The notes: generated from the sequence alone by a model not told the origin. A stretch of 64,000 nt of DNA from Glandiceps talaboti (GCF_964340395.1 NC_135554.1:1751001-1815000), one strand, 5' to 3'; positions 24,606 to 39,320 are shown, numbered from the stretch's first letter. Numbers and translations: made by a program.

Positions 24606-26566
24606 CAGGCGCACGCTAGAGCAATCAGCTGAACAAAATTTCACTCGTGGCAATTTGCTCAGCCGATTCCTCTCCCGTGCGGGCAAATTTTCCTGAGATT
24701 TTAATCATTCGTGGCCGTGACCCAAATACAGTACCGTAGCCTATGGGGGGGGGGGCAGCTGAGGTTTTGGAAAAAAGAAAGAAAAAAAGCTACTTTTTGA
24801 ATACATAGCAACGTTATTAAAATCGTTATTTACGTGACAATTCCTAGCATGCACGTTTTAAATTGATGGTTCACTAAAGTCAAAAGTGACTATACATACA
24901 TTAAGATGTTTTAAACCAAGGAAAAGTACAGTTTTGTTCTTGTGTGATGTACAACTGTTCTCATAGCAAAATTGTTTCAATTCTGCTATTTTATTACCAT
25001 ATTCAAGCACTGCAAGACTTTAAATTATGTCTATGTTTGTTATTTTATATCTCTAAAATTGTCTTATTTTCAATTTTTTCCCTTTTAGAGTTGTCTCCTT
25101 CCAATCAGTAGCAATCAAGGTGACAATTGTCTTTCTCCCAAAACAAGATGGAAGGTGTCTGGCTAAGTACCTCCTAATATAAGTACCTCCTAATATAAGT
25201 CTGGCTAAGTATAGGTTAGAGCTAATTAGAGACATCTCCTTAAATGTATGTGAAATCCACATCATGTGTAAAGTAATCTCGTTCGGAGTATTATTGTAGT
25301 TGGCTATCACTGTTATTTTAATGCATCATTGTACCATTTAATTTCATATCTCCACTGTAGTGTAGGTGACAGAAGGGGTGGCTACAATAATGCTTGAGTT
25401 TCATTTGGCAGGGCTTAACATTTGTTGAGAAGAGAGGGTGAGAGGAGGTACACCATTTGTTTAACCGTAAATTGTGTACATTTCCTAACTGTAGCTATGC
25501 AGACAAATTGCATGAGATAGTATCAAGATGACTGAATAAGTTCTATCTAAACTCAACCTGAAATATGTTGCTATCATTATATATGGTTTGTTTTATCCTT
25601 GTCAAGCATTGTGAAAAAATGAAATCAACCTACCTACCCAATATGATGGGTTAGGTTGCCCGCTGACCAGCTTTTTATATTTTTTCTGGCCTTACATATG
25701 ATATTCAATTGCGTATGCTAAAATAGATATTATGTAAATTGAAAGCAAATTTATGTAAATTAGCCACTTTTCTAAATTGTAAATGCATGATTGCACCAAA
25801 GACAAAGTTCTGCCCCCCCCCCCCCGGCACTTTGGTCAGGCTACGACCCTGAAATATCTAGCGTGTTTGATCACGTGTGATTTTTTCCTCGTGACGTGTG
25901 TGCGCTGAACGAGAGAGCACAATGCTCACAACTTTCTCACTTCCTTTCTTTGTGTAGTGATGATGTTCACTTCAAAATGTTTCCACCCACTCCTGCGCAG
26001 TCAAACAATACAGCTGAGTAACTTCTACGTCAATAACGACTGTATTTTTATTATTCTAGAAGACAAAAATGTCGATTTTTGGCCAAAATACCTGTAGCAT
26101 TGCTTTCTTGAGCGGGAATAGTCACGAAACTACCAAACAAGATAACTATTCCATGCTATGACACAATTACCAGCGTGTTGTTGACTATTCCCACTAAGGC
26201 GATAGCCATGGGTATTTAGATCAAACATCGACACGTTTGTCTTCTAAAACCATGAAAATACAGTCGTTATTGATGTAGAAGTAACTCACCTGTATTTTAG
26301 ACTGGACACAAACATTTTGTACTTACGTAATCACCACGCATGCGCTCTTACGAGAAAGTCGTGAGCATTCTGCACACGTTCGGGCGCGCACACAAGGAAA
26401 AAATCACTCGTTGCCAAAATTATCAAATAGGCTAGATATTTTGCTCATGGCCATGAATGACCAAAATCTTATGAAAATTTGCCCGCACACTAGAGCAATA
26501 AGCTGAGCAAATTGCCATGAGTGAAATTTTGCTCAGCTTATAAATTCTTGCTCTAGTGTGCGCCTG
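24606..26566. mobile_element. Element with about 120-bp inverted ends (CAGGCGCAC)
   Basis: CAGGCGCACGCTAGAGCAA at the left matches the reversed right end CAGGCGCACACTAGAGCAA, and pairing continues for over 100 bp on each side. The interior (25850-26460) is also a long imperfect inverted repeat around AGTAACTTCTACGTCAATAA. The flanks TCTTAAGT and GCTTTACT are at best a decayed duplication. Interrupted by the element at 24729-25851. Confidence 0.75.
24729..25851. mobile_element. Nested CAG...CGTAGCC element
   Basis: Ends are CAGTACCGTAGCC followed by poly-G and, reversed, CAGGGTCGTAGCC with poly-G further in. It splits the left arm of the surrounding inverted-repeat element, whose uninterrupted counterpart is the right arm near 26430-26460. 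AAATA flanks both sides. The ends look hAT-like; no coding sequence. Confidence 0.7.
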
Positions 26567-27524
26567 GCTTTACTCACACCAGGGGCATGAGGCAACAATT
26601 CTGGTGAAACCCAAAAATGATAATGATATCCAGATAATAAAGGCCCAAGTTAGCTATGAGTCACATTTACATACTTACTTCTTTATTTGTAGTTTATTTT
26701 AATAAACTCATTATACACGTCTACACATATTTGTTATTTTGGGTATGTACTTGTACACTTTCCGGTCTTTTAAAAAATGAAACATTTTTAACAATCGCAG
26801 AAAAAGTTTATATAAATATGGAAGACTCCAAAAAAGAATAAAGGAAAAGAAACTATATGGATAGATTTTGTCTGTAATGATTTAATGGAACATGATCATG
26901 GTGCATGCAAAATCGACGCTTAGTTCGCTCGCGACAGCGTGTTCGAGCTCGAGCAAATGCATTCCTTGCTTAAACTTGTAATACAGAGGGGTAGGACAAG
27001 GCATCGAATAAACCAATCAAGACGCTTCACATGCTTCAATTCGAACATGTGACCCATGAATTTTCGCTCGAAGCTCGATACCACCTGCTGCCCTCTTGTG
27101 GTGAGGTATATATTTCGCATGTTTCAGTACATTGTGGCGTTTGCGGGACAGTAAAACAGATTGCCGAAACAGCATATTATATGAACTGAAGCTCCGAAAC
27201 GGTGCGTCTTTTGCGAGGGATATAAACAAAAACACAATTGATAATATCTTGGTTTAATCAATATTTGATGCCGTAGAGTTACGGTAGGCTCGAACACACA
27301 GTCGATTCCGGTCTATATTATTTTCATAAAATTACGTAAAAATATTCATTAAACATTACTCGTCATATCTGTGTCTCTTCAAAATATACCTTCGAATGAA
27401 AGAGAAAATGTAACAACATCATTTGACTGAGTAAACAAAAACGCGTAAGTTTGCCCGAAACAGAAAGCGTCCGTGAACGAGGGCGATGTGTTTTCAATCT
27501 TACGACGAAAAAGAACACCAGAGT
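26567..27524. other. No recognisable gene
   Basis: Mixed AT-rich and CpG-containing sequence with several GAGCTCG/CTCGCGAC motifs that recur in the tandem duplication that follows. No supported exon. Confidence 0.4.
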
Positions 27525-28396
27525 GTCCTACCCTTCCTTTTTTAGCAATTGAGCAAATTGAGCAAATTGAGCAAATGTCGAGCTCGTGCATATTGAATTT
27601 TCAAAATCCAGTACTTTTATGGACGGTTGCAAAGATTCGAATCATTCGAGCTCGCGATCGCTATCGCGCGACAAGACAGATAATTTATATGACCGTTGGG
27701 GGCGCTACACAATCGGTACACTCCACACGTACACACGTTACACTAGACATGCATTACGCATGTTACGTCCCAGTCCGCCGTATTCTATTTATATTTCAGC
27801 GCGTTTCAAGTTACTGTATGTATTTTTCTGTGTATTTTAATTAGATATTAATTATTGATTCAAGATAATGAAGTAATTATAAACTTGACGGAACTTTTTG
27901 ATATTGTCTTTATTCATGTTAGTCAATTGTTGATAGATCTAGACACCAGAATTGTTGCCTCATGCCCTTGGTCCTACCCTTCCTTTTTTAGCAATTGAGC
28001 ATATTGAGCAAATTGAGCAAATGTCGAGCTCGTGCATATGGAATTTTCAACATCCAGTACTTTTATGGACGGTTGCAAAGATTCGAATCATTCGAGCTCG
28101 CGACAAGACAGATAATTTATATGACCGTTGGGGGCGCTACACAATCGGTACACTCCATACACGTTAGACTAGACATACATTACGCATGTTACGTCCCAGT
28201 CCGCCGTATTCTATTTATATTTCAGCGCGTTTCAAGTTACTGTATGTATTTTTCTGTGTACTTTAATTAGATATTAATTATTGATTCAAGATAATGAAGT
28301 AATTATAAACTTGACGGAACTTTTTGATATTGTCTTTATTCATGTTATTCAATTGTTGATAGATCTAGACACCAGAATTGTTGCCTCATGCCCTTG
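27525..28396. repeat. 446-bp tandem duplication
   Basis: Unit 1 (27525-27970) and unit 2 (27971-28396) are nearly identical; the second has lost about 20 bp around the GATCGCTATCGCGC site and in the CACACGTACACA stretch. Each unit begins GTCCTACCCTTCC and ends CCTCATGCCCTTG. Copy number of the ATTGAGCAA micro-repeat differs slightly inside. Confidence 0.95.
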
Positions 28397-29843
28397 CTCA
28401 CACTGGAGTTCAGTGAAACATTTAGATCCATAATAGCAATATTTCAATATTGAACAATTATCATCCTATGAAAGTGAAGTAAAATAAAGAAAAATTATTG
28501 GAATTGGTCCACCGGTTCAAAAGTTATTACACTTTTACCGCTCTAAAATTTGCCCGTTTTTGAGATAATTGAGGGAACAATTTCCCCATTTTACAGGAAG
28601 ATAACTTCTTAAAAAATGCGTTCATAAGCAAAAATGTTAAGATACTGAAAGAGTTTTACTCATCTAAAAAATATTTCAATGATTTCTGAAACATTTTCTT
28701 GTATTTGTCAATTTTAGGACATCCAAAAATGCTAAATACATGTATTTCATCTGACTTTTTTTTAAGTGCAGCTCCACTGAAAAACATCAAAATCTTAAAA
28801 CTTTGATGACTGCTAACTTCAAAATAATCCACTCAATTGAGCTAAAATGTTCAGACAATACAGTTATTTAGTTTCAAAATAAAAAAATAAAGTCAAAGAT
28901 TATATTCAGATTATATTTTCATATTTTGAATACATTGAAAATCAGCCTTATGTTTTCATCATGGACAATGGCGGCCATATAGCTATAGGTATTTTCATAA
29001 GCCTTATGTTTTCATCATGGACAATGGCGGCCATATAGGTATTTTCATAAAAACAAACTTTTCTGTTCATGTAGTTTATATTACTAATTGATACATTCAG
29101 CAAAATGATAAAATAATTGTTTAGAGGTTTATATGTATTATATTTAGTAACTGAAAGTATCAAATAATTGGTATTAAAAAGAAAATATAACCATGATTTA
29201 CTCGACAAGGTTAGTAGTACATTCAACCTGAATATTAAAGTTAGTGTCATGAATACAATTTCTCTTTACTTTGAACTCATTCGACCTATACTTAAAACAC
29301 ACTTTAATCCTATTTAGATTCTTTCGTTTTACTGTTACGTAACATACTTATTAAGTTTACTGCGTAGAGACAAATGCCTTTTAACTTGAACACGGACCAT
29401 TTCACGCTCGATCAAAACAAGACTTAGAGCCCCAACGATGTAAGTTACTTTCTATTTATCATATAATCCTTATTACTGATGAATGTGACATTGTCCAGTA
29501 TTTATCACCTTTTATGGGATTTTAGTCCAAGTTTCTCACATGAAGTCCACCTTCAAGGTATTGTATTAACTTTGTGTTTCCTATGTATTTCTTATACAGT
29601 TTCACCGCTTCTTGAATTAAACCAGTCTAATCTAACGCACTTGGGGTTGGTTATTTCTTGGAGTGGTTGACACTTAGCGGGTACATAAAGCAACTTGCAC
29701 CCCGCGATAGTTAGTAATGCAAGACTGAACAAGTTGCAACCTGCTACAAACTGCACAATTAGCAGGAATACCACAGAATGTATTACTGGGGTATATTTCC
29801 ATTGCATCAGAAATCATGTTCTATAAAGACATGCCAAATGTAA
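28397..29843. other. Non-coding; one 57-bp tandem duplication
   Basis: At 28943-29050 AGCCTTATGTTTTCATCATG...ATTTTCATA is repeated with a period of 57 bp. No other feature recognised. Confidence 0.6.
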
Positions 29844-31893
29844 GGGACCGGTCAGTTTCTCCAGCCTGGGGGGGGGGGCGGCGGTGGATTTTTAAATCGG
29901 GCCGACAAAAAGTCACTGACCCCCCCTATCTGTAAAACCCAAAACAGGCTGACCCCCCCCCCCTCATCACTTAATTCTAAAACATGATGACCACCCCCAT
30001 ATATGATATTCGCTTGAGTGACAGGTATTTTTTGATAGTGACTCAGTGTGGACTGCTTGACTGTCTTGCATCTACTTTATAAGATCCCGGGTTAGCACTA
30101 TCATAATTATAATTATTGACTACACAGGGTAAATATATTTGAAAAGGAGTTTAATAGCATCTTGACAGTGAAAGGTAGGGGGAAAGCTTGAGAAGGGAAT
30201 ATGTACAGCTGTCATGGGGGGTCCTAGGGGGTCTCCCCTTAGAAGCCCAGGAGGTTTTTAACTCTGAAAAGTCAATTTTGAGACTATTCAGACATTTTTA
30301 GAAAATCATTTCCAAGCTTTACAAGACAGCACCAACATGTAAAAAGCAACTACATAAGGTTGAAATATTTTTGAAATATAGTTTGATAGGATCTTGACAG
30401 TAAGAGGTAGGGGGGAGATCTTGAGACTGGGATGTGTACACCTCATGGGGGGGGGGGTCCTAGGGGGTCTCCCCCTAGAAGCCCTGGAGGTTTTTTCCCT
30501 GAAAAGTCAATTTTGAGACTATTCAGACCCTTTCAGACAATAATTTCCAAGCCTTACAAGACAACACCAACATGTAAAAAACAACTACATAGGGTTGAAA
30601 TACTTTTGAAATATACTTTGATAGCATCTTGACAGTAAGAGGGGAAGAGCTTGAGACTGGGATATGTCCACCTCATGCGGGGGGTCTGAGGGGGTCTCCC
30701 TCTAGAAGCCCTGAAGGATTTTTACTCTTGTAGCCAATATTTACGCTATTTAGACCATTCAAGCAATAACTTAATCCATGCTTTACAAGACAGCAAGTAT
30801 CAGAAACTATTCTTTATAACTTACACTAAGGGTTGAAATATGGTCTTAAAAAGTTAAATGGCATCATTATATACATGTAGTAAAGGTCAGCACATCTAAT
30901 GGTAGTATCATTGGTAGGGGAGATTTGGAGATTAAGGCAATTTTAGACTATCTTGGCAAACATTTCACATCTTGAAAAGACAATATCATCTCAAATTAGA
31001 ATAGGGTGAAAATACTTAAGAAAAGTTTAATATACCATTATGACAGTAAAAAGGTTGTTGGTGTATCTGATTGTTGGTTGAATGCATGAGTGACCTCTGG
31101 GGGTGAGGGAGTCCTTGGGGTTTTCCCCCTGGCAGATATGGAGTTTTTTGCTTCAGATACTAAGGCAATGTTTAGGTTATTCATAACCTTTGAGGTAATA
31201 TTTCGAAAAGCTAACCTAAATGTACGTTTTAAATGAGTTTCCTATATCACATAAAATAGACATGTAACATTAGTATAGGGGCATTAATATATGTATAATA
31301 AAGTCACCGGTATGTTAGAGAACTTTAGGTGGTCATACCTAGTGTATAATAGAAATTGGAATCTGATGAGATGTGGTGATTTGTAGTGTCAATAACATGA
31401 TGAGTGGAACAATTTAGATTAACTTCATTTATAAACTATCTATGAAAATTGCCATTACGAAACCTTCAAGTCACAAGTTCACTTTTGCCCCAAACTGCAA
31501 TATAAATGAAGCATTGATTGTGAAACAGCCAAGCATTTACATGACATGTTCTGTAACTAGTGTGGTAGCTAGGTATTAAATACATGTATATGTATATGTA
31601 TAGTTATGTTTGAACTAATAAGTAATACAATGTATTAAAGAATCCATGTAAGAAACAGGGACAAGAACAAATATTGACATGTACCACATTTCAGACAAGG
31701 CTATAAGCTTATGCCATTGTAGAAAGGATTTTTTTCTTCCATCACAATTTAAAACACAATGACCCCCCCCCCCTATCAACAATTTTCAAAACAGCATGAC
31801 CCCCCTACTGCCAATTTCAAAAACAGGGTGACCCCCCCCCCTACCAATCCACCGCCCCCCCCCCCCCTCAGGCCGAAGAAACTGACCGGTCCC
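29844..31893. mobile_element. Harbinger-like element, TAA duplication
   Basis: Ends GGGACCGGTCAGTTTCT match inverted, and similarity extends about 45 bp into a poly-G and GGCGGTGGATT block. TAA flanks both ends (29841-29843, 31894-31896). A 3-bp TWA duplication with GGG-starting ends is typical of PIF/Harbinger. No transposase is present, so it is nonautonomous. Confidence 0.85.
30140..31150 (+). repeat. Decaying ~236-bp tandem repeats
   Basis: Units start about 30140, 30375 and 30605 and share ATAGGATCTTGACAGTAAGA, GTCCTAGGGGGTCTCCCC and TTTACAAGACAGCACCAACA blocks; more degraded copies follow to about 31150. They lie inside the Harbinger-like element. Confidence 0.85.
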
Positions 31894-31989
31894 TAATCTT
31901 GAAATCTACAGGAATGACTGTGCACTCCACAAAGTTACAAAAGATATGTTTTCAAATTTTCTGATGTTATGTTTCTTCTCCTGAGCAGT

Positions 31990-32302
31990 TCAGAAAGTTC
32001 TTTTTAAGGCTTGTCCTTGAATGAGCTCATGTAAAACTTCAACCTCTCTGTAACCTTCTTGTTTGGCTTTCTCTATGTATTTCCTAATTTGTCTTGTAAA
32101 ATTACTGATTTTAGCTGGCAATACTATGTCTGGTTCAAACTTACGAATGGTGACTGGTTATATTAACTCATGTCTCCTGAAGACTATGGTGCAAGTTCAT
32201 TTGTAAGAGGAATGTCATGGGAACACACATCTACAAGATTCTCCTCTCCTCCCACTAGTTCAGAAAGACTGTCAACTATTTTAAGTGCTACTTCTATCTT
32301 GT
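31990..32302 (-). pseudogene. Unidentified coding relic
   Basis: After an acceptor-like AG at 32304-32303, the minus strand reads KIEVALKIVDSLSELVGGEE, then CSHDIPLTNELAP and a stop. In another frame it continues PVTIRKFEPDIVLPAK, FTRQIRKYIEKAKQEGYREV, then ends QALKRTF and a stop at 31992-31990. The composition is strongly protein-like (amphipathic, Lys/Glu-rich). It needs a frameshift near 32180, so it is broken. I do not recognise the family; a lost transposon or host gene is possible. Confidence 0.5.
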
Positions 32303-33004
32303 CTGTTCAAATAAAACATCAGTATGTCTATTAGTACTTATTATTAAAATGAATATACATTTTTATTTCATATATCCAATATTTATAATATCGATCTACG
32401 GATGGGAAAAAATTACCCAAATGAAATAAATGAGCAACAAAGCGAAAATAATAAAGACAAAATTGTCATCCTATTAGTTTGACTGACACTCATGTAAAAG
32501 AAAACTGCAGTCCACGTGTTCTTTGTCATAATATTTATGCATGGTACATCATGGGGGTGGGAGGTATGCATGGTACATCATGGGAGTGGGAGGTAAATGT
32601 GATCTCAAAATATAAAGCCAACAGAGAGACAAAAGAAGTAAAGAAAGAAATCATTGAAATCTCACAGCATGTGAAAGCAATCAACATTCTTGGTGTTACT
32701 ATTTTCTAACTCAGACATCCCAAGGGACTGTCACTCATTATCACGTCTGACTGGCAACTGAGAAAATGGTATCAAGACGTTGTCTCTATTTAAATTATTC
32801 GACCAATGTAAAGAAACCCGCTCGGAAGCCACGCGACTTTTTTTTCAAAAGGGGTCAAATAAGCTTATTTAACTCACACAGATGTAAAAAAAAATCATTT
32901 AGTTTTTGCTCTATGTAAACTTGTTATTAGCAAATTGTCGATTGAGTCTTTGGTACACAGTGGAGAAAAACTGACATTTATGTTGACGGTGCACGGTGGA
33001 CGCT
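32303..33004. other. No firm feature
   Basis: A short duplicated GCATGGTACATCATGGGRGTGGGAG occurs at 32539-32592. The plus frame 32600-32709 is Lys/Glu-rich but unsupported as coding. Confidence 0.4.
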
Positions 33005-33390
33005 AGTCCTGCTTGCATGCGGAGTAATCGGGGACTCGATTCTGACTACCTCCTACCTAGTCCTGCTTCCATGACGGTGCACGAGTCTGTACTATTACTG
33101 ACTTGACTCTAAAGGGGGAGGGACAAATTGTCAGAATCGAGTCCCGAAATTCCTCCGTATGCAAGCAGGACTACCTCCTACCTAGGTGTTTAGAGTCAAG
33201 TCAGTATAGACTCTAGTGTATCAGCTAGCCCTCGGATGTTCTTCCGATAAAATACGACACACAGCCGAACAACGCTATCGCAAGCCCTCACATGCGAACT
33301 TTGTTCGCTTATAGCATCGAAAGAAAGCCCGAACGTCTAGCAGCAAGACTATATAGACTCGTGCACCGTCATGTAAGCAGGACTAGGTTG
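33005..33390. repeat. Foldback module around GTCCTGCTTGCATGCGGAG
   Basis: 33005-33046 and 33132-33172 are inverted copies (GTCCTGCTTGCAT... against ...ATGCAAGCAGGAC, with GGACTCGATTCTGAC inside). A second inverted pair, GACGGTGCACGAGTC (33074-) and GACTCGTGCACCGTC (33357-), encloses more of it. Confidence 0.75.
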
Positions 33391-33877
33391 ACGCCATTGT
33401 TATCAAATTTCAGTACGTTACGCCAACGACTTCGGTTTTTAATCAGAAAGCCAGATGTGATCCTGTTTCTAAAAACAGCATTTGAAAGACTGAAAATGTA
33501 GCTAAGATACCATTCTAAAAGACAATTGTTGTCGACAAACTATACCTATGATTTTAGTCCCGTACACAATCGCAGGAAAACTTTGACCTCACTTTGGTGA
33601 TCGGTAAACAGTTCCCGTCTAGCCAATGAGAGGATCGATAATGTCATCTTTTCAGTCAACCGGTCAGAGATTACGCGCGTTTAACGTTTGTTCTTATAAT
33701 GTTGTATCCATTACTCCACGCCTAACTTCTTGTCTACATGGTCGAGCACTTCAATGCTCAATCGTTCCGTACGGTACGGCGTGTATGGTTCGTGGTTTAC
33801 GTGGCTGAGCTGGTTAAAATCAGGGTATTATGGTACTCTTCTTTCTCAGTTTTAAATTTTGGCTATATGCTAGATAG
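33391..33877. other. No recognisable feature
   Basis: CpG-containing non-coding sequence; no exon supported. Confidence 0.4.
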
Positions 33878-33926
33878 ACTGTCGACAGTCGTTCGTGCCT
33901 TTTTGCTACGTTTTATCTAAAACTAA

Positions 33927-34989
33927 GGGAGTGTCCAGATTTTACTTCGGGGGGCATCATTTTTTCTCAGGAAAAATGAGGGGGGGAGGGCTAAACAAAA
34001 ATTTCACAAATTTCTAGGGGGGGGGAGGTCATGAAAAATAAACATGTTTATTTAATGTAACATAAATCGTCCTTCAATTCTGGCACTTCTCAAAGTAACT
34101 TGTCTGCGAGGATGTTCAAGACGTGTTTCATCACAATCACTTATCTGTCAGTCAAAGTATAACAAGCGCAAATGTTGAGTTTTTGACTTCCTTCTAACAA
34201 TAAAAATGTTCACATTTATACTTGCATTGTTGACAAGCTGAGCAACACAAACCGGCATTGGAACTAAAGTTGTATATAATACGCATCTAAAAAGTAGAAC
34301 AGTTGTGAAGTATTTAAAGTATACCCGCATTGCCCAATGGAAATATGTTGTGTGTAAACGACTTAAAGTCCAAACGAGATATTTTCATTTTCCCTGCCTT
34401 CATATCAGTACATTCCATACAGTTGTGCAGAACCATTGGAGCTATTTTTAAGTTTTATACATAGAAACTTTAAAAAATTTTATGAGTATTACATTTACGA
34501 AGTATTCGTATGTACGCATACACACACATACATACATACATACATACATACATACATACATACATACATACATACATACATACATACATACATACATACA
34601 TACATACATACAGGTATGTACATACATGTATGCCAGAAAAAATAAAAATGCTGTTCAACAGGCAACCTAGACCATCACATAGGGGAAGTAGGTTGTTTTT
34701 TTGTGTGTTTTTTTGTACAATGTTTGACAAGGATGTAAAAACGAACCATATATAATGATGGCAAAACATTTCAAATTGAATTTTAATACATAGTACTTCA
34801 GTTTGTCTGCATGGCAATCGATTTCCATCAGCTCTACAGTTAGGAAATGTACCCAAATTGTTAAAATGAACTTGCAGGGGGGGGGGTCAATTTTTTCCAA
34901 GCTTTTGTAGGGGGGGGGGCATAAAAAAAATACACAGGGAAAAGGGAAATCCTCCGGGGTCCCCCTGGAAGTAAAATCTGGACACTCCC
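33927..34989. mobile_element. Harbinger-like element nested in copy B
   Basis: Ends GGGAGTGTCCAGATTTTACT (22 bp, perfect inverted repeat) with TAA on both sides (33924-33926 and 34990-34992). It contains poly-G blocks and a (CATA)n tract (34517-34612) and no transposase. Confidence 0.9.
34517..34612 (+). repeat. (CATA)n microsatellite
   Basis: About 24 tandem CATA units. Confidence 0.97.
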
Positions 34990-35560
34990 TAAAGTCGTTG
35001 TCTCGCTCCGATCCGGAGATAACCGCGTACTGATCAGCGAGTGCCGGAGGCACGAGCCTTCGGCACTCACAGTTCGTGCCTTCGGCAATCGCAGTTCCTA
35101 TCAGTACGCATTAATAGTACGTATTCAGTTCTATATTACGGAGCGAGGCGACGACTTTGATTTAGATGAAACGTAGTAAAAAGGGCACGAACGACTGTCG
35201 ACCGTATACATGCTGGATACAAAAGAGCTGTTAATATAACTTTTTAATGGGTAAATTGCCAAACTGAACACCTCTCAACACAATCCTACTTGATTGGAAT
35301 GGGAGTCGAGACTACACCACTGTCACTAGTATTGTCGACAGTCGTTCGTGCCTTTTTTGCTACATTTTATCTAAAACTAAAGTCGTCGCCTTGCTCCCAT
35401 CCGGAGCAATACTATAAGGGCGGCCCTTTTTATTTTTCTGTTTCTCATCTCCCGACCGACCCTAATTTGCAGCTCCGACATCAGAAAAAAAAAAGTTTTT
35501 TTATTTCCGACCGACCCCTGAGCACAGCAAAATTGTAAGGTTCCCCATGGCGTCTTAGGC

Positions 35561-37288
<1,728 letters not shown>

Positions 37289-37875
37289 CCGTCTAACCCC
37301 CCCCCCTCTCACCCACCCACCCACCCACCCAACCCCTTTGTTACGTCAGAGCTGCATGTGTCTTTCATCATGGCAGAAGCTGTTGAGGTTTGATGAGGGA
37401 CAGGGCTCAAAATTAATACTGTCACGCGGTACATTTTGCTGCAATGTAATAATAGCTCAGAATATTTCCATCATTTTCAAAATTATGCTTAAAATTGGTA
37501 AAAGTCATACTGCATTCCTAATTTCTTGACCAGTTTTTAGCTTTAAATCAGTTGTATTATCAGGGAAATGACCGACTCCATAGCGTTTCATGGCCCATGA
37601 CATGCATGACCTTTGAAGACATTCCGATGTTTACATTATTACTTTTAATTACTTTTAAACAGTAAATCCCAAAGGGGTTCTGAGTTCTAGAAATGTTTAC
37701 ATGTTATCTGGTGGATTATTTTGACAAGTTCATACTGAAGAAAAATGTTTCATAGAAGTAATGGTTTATATAAATGAAAATTCATCTAGCACCATGCCAC
37801 TTTGATTAATAGGACGAATGTATTAGTACTCCTGATAAAATCACACAATAGTTCATGGCTACAGATATACACCCA

Positions 37876-37936
37876 TCAGGATGATAAGTATTTAATCATC
37901 TTCTTACAAAGTTGTTCTACAGACTTGTCAACCTTG
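37876..37936 (-). other. Possible small terminal exon
   Basis: After a pyrimidine-rich acceptor (CCTTCATTTTAG) the frame reads KVDKSVEQLCKKMIKYLSS and a stop. It is short, so chance is possible. Confidence 0.2.
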
Positions 37937-38308
37937 CTAAAATGAAGGAAAGAGACTTGTAACAAGGAATTCAATAAAGAGAAGAGAAATGAAGTTGTAT
38001 AGAGACTAACAGGACAGAAAGGACAGAGAATAGAACTGAAAAAATACATTTTTTTTTCTTGCACCCCTTTTTTTTTTATTTCGCCCGCCCGACCCGCCTG
38101 ACTATTCCATTGGAGATGAGAAACAAAAAAAAAAAAAACCTCACCCTAACCGATGTACTGATTATTTCGCAACATCACAGCGAGTGCCAGAGCAGAGGCA
38201 CCCACAGTTTCCTATCAGTATGCATATATTCAGTGCTATGGAGCGAGGCGACGACTTTGTTTTAGATGAAACGTAGCAAAAAAGGCATAAACGACTGTCG
38301 ACAGTCTA

Positions 38309-39320
38309 TGTCACTAGCACAGGCAAATGTGTATATTATCTTTTATCACGCAAGGTTGTGGACTAAGGAATAAAATTCTGTATAAACAAAAAACGTGTTA
38401 AAGGTTAAGATTTCAATTGATTGTAATTTGTTCTAAATTGATAGAAATATTTTTTGTTGAGAATATAAGTTCAAATGTGGGTAATATTGTGACTTGGAAA
38501 TACTAAGAATCAATATTTATCCTGATATGGTCTTTGGTGAAAATAAGTATTTTGTAACCAACGAAACAATATTTCTTTTACATGTATTAGTGTGAAGAAA
38601 TACTCATCAGCACACTTTAATATCTGATTGATGTTTAGGGGTTTCTTGTTGGTTGGCCGTGACTGCCAATTAGTAAAAAATCCTCAGATTTGTTCCATCA
38701 CATCAACACTTCAATTTTATCTCATATGCCAGATTTTGCATGCACACCTATATTTTTGTTTTGTTTTGAAACAGTTTCCACAATTGTCCCGTGAAATTAC
38801 TCAGCAGTGATTTGAATTGAAATCAATGTCTAATTTAAATTTCTGGTTCTCTCTTGTCAACAGATGAAAAATTACACATTTGTACAAGATGCAAAGTCTT
38901 CCCCTACATAAAGTGTTTAAATTATTAATGAGCCATTACGGTCTTCTAAAAAAGAAGCCAAGTTTGAATGAATCATCAACCAAAATACTCCATCAATAGA
39001 ACAGATAAGCCAATCATTGAGGAACATGTTTGGTATGGTAATATCACAACTAAACTTTGTGGTACCTACATTGGCTGTCATTGTTACATGAAATAGATTG
39101 CACTAATCCTGGTATATGTTACAAGGACATAGTCAAGATCAACCTAGTAAATAGTCCAAGCTAGAATCAGACAAAAGAAGTGAATTTTGTGTTACAAACC
39201 ACCAAATATGTACAGGAGATTGGTAATGTTCTTTCTTGGAGAAGATTTATGAAGTGAGTTGAAAAAACAGACTGTCCTTTTGTAAATGTATCCATATGAG
39301 ACTGTTGTGCTCCCAGCTAC
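38309..39320. other. No firm feature
   Basis: AT-rich; nothing supported as coding. Confidence 0.4.

Larger units (their letters stand above)
33878..35207. mobile_element. GTCGAC-ended MITE, copy B, split by an insertion
   Basis: Left arm ACTGTCGACAGTCGTTCGTG... and right arm ...CACGAACGACTGTCGAC are inverted copies for about 60 bp, through GCTACGTTTTATCTAAAAC. Removing 33927-34989 and one TAA restores the continuous sequence seen in copy A. Confidence 0.85.

Noticed and set aside
33716-33815. tRNA-like look around GTGGCTGAGCTGGTT
   Set aside because: No acceptor stem, anticodon arm or B box could be matched.
34470-34856. Cys-Met-Tyr-Val repeat frame on the minus strand
   Set aside because: Reading of the (CATA)n microsatellite.
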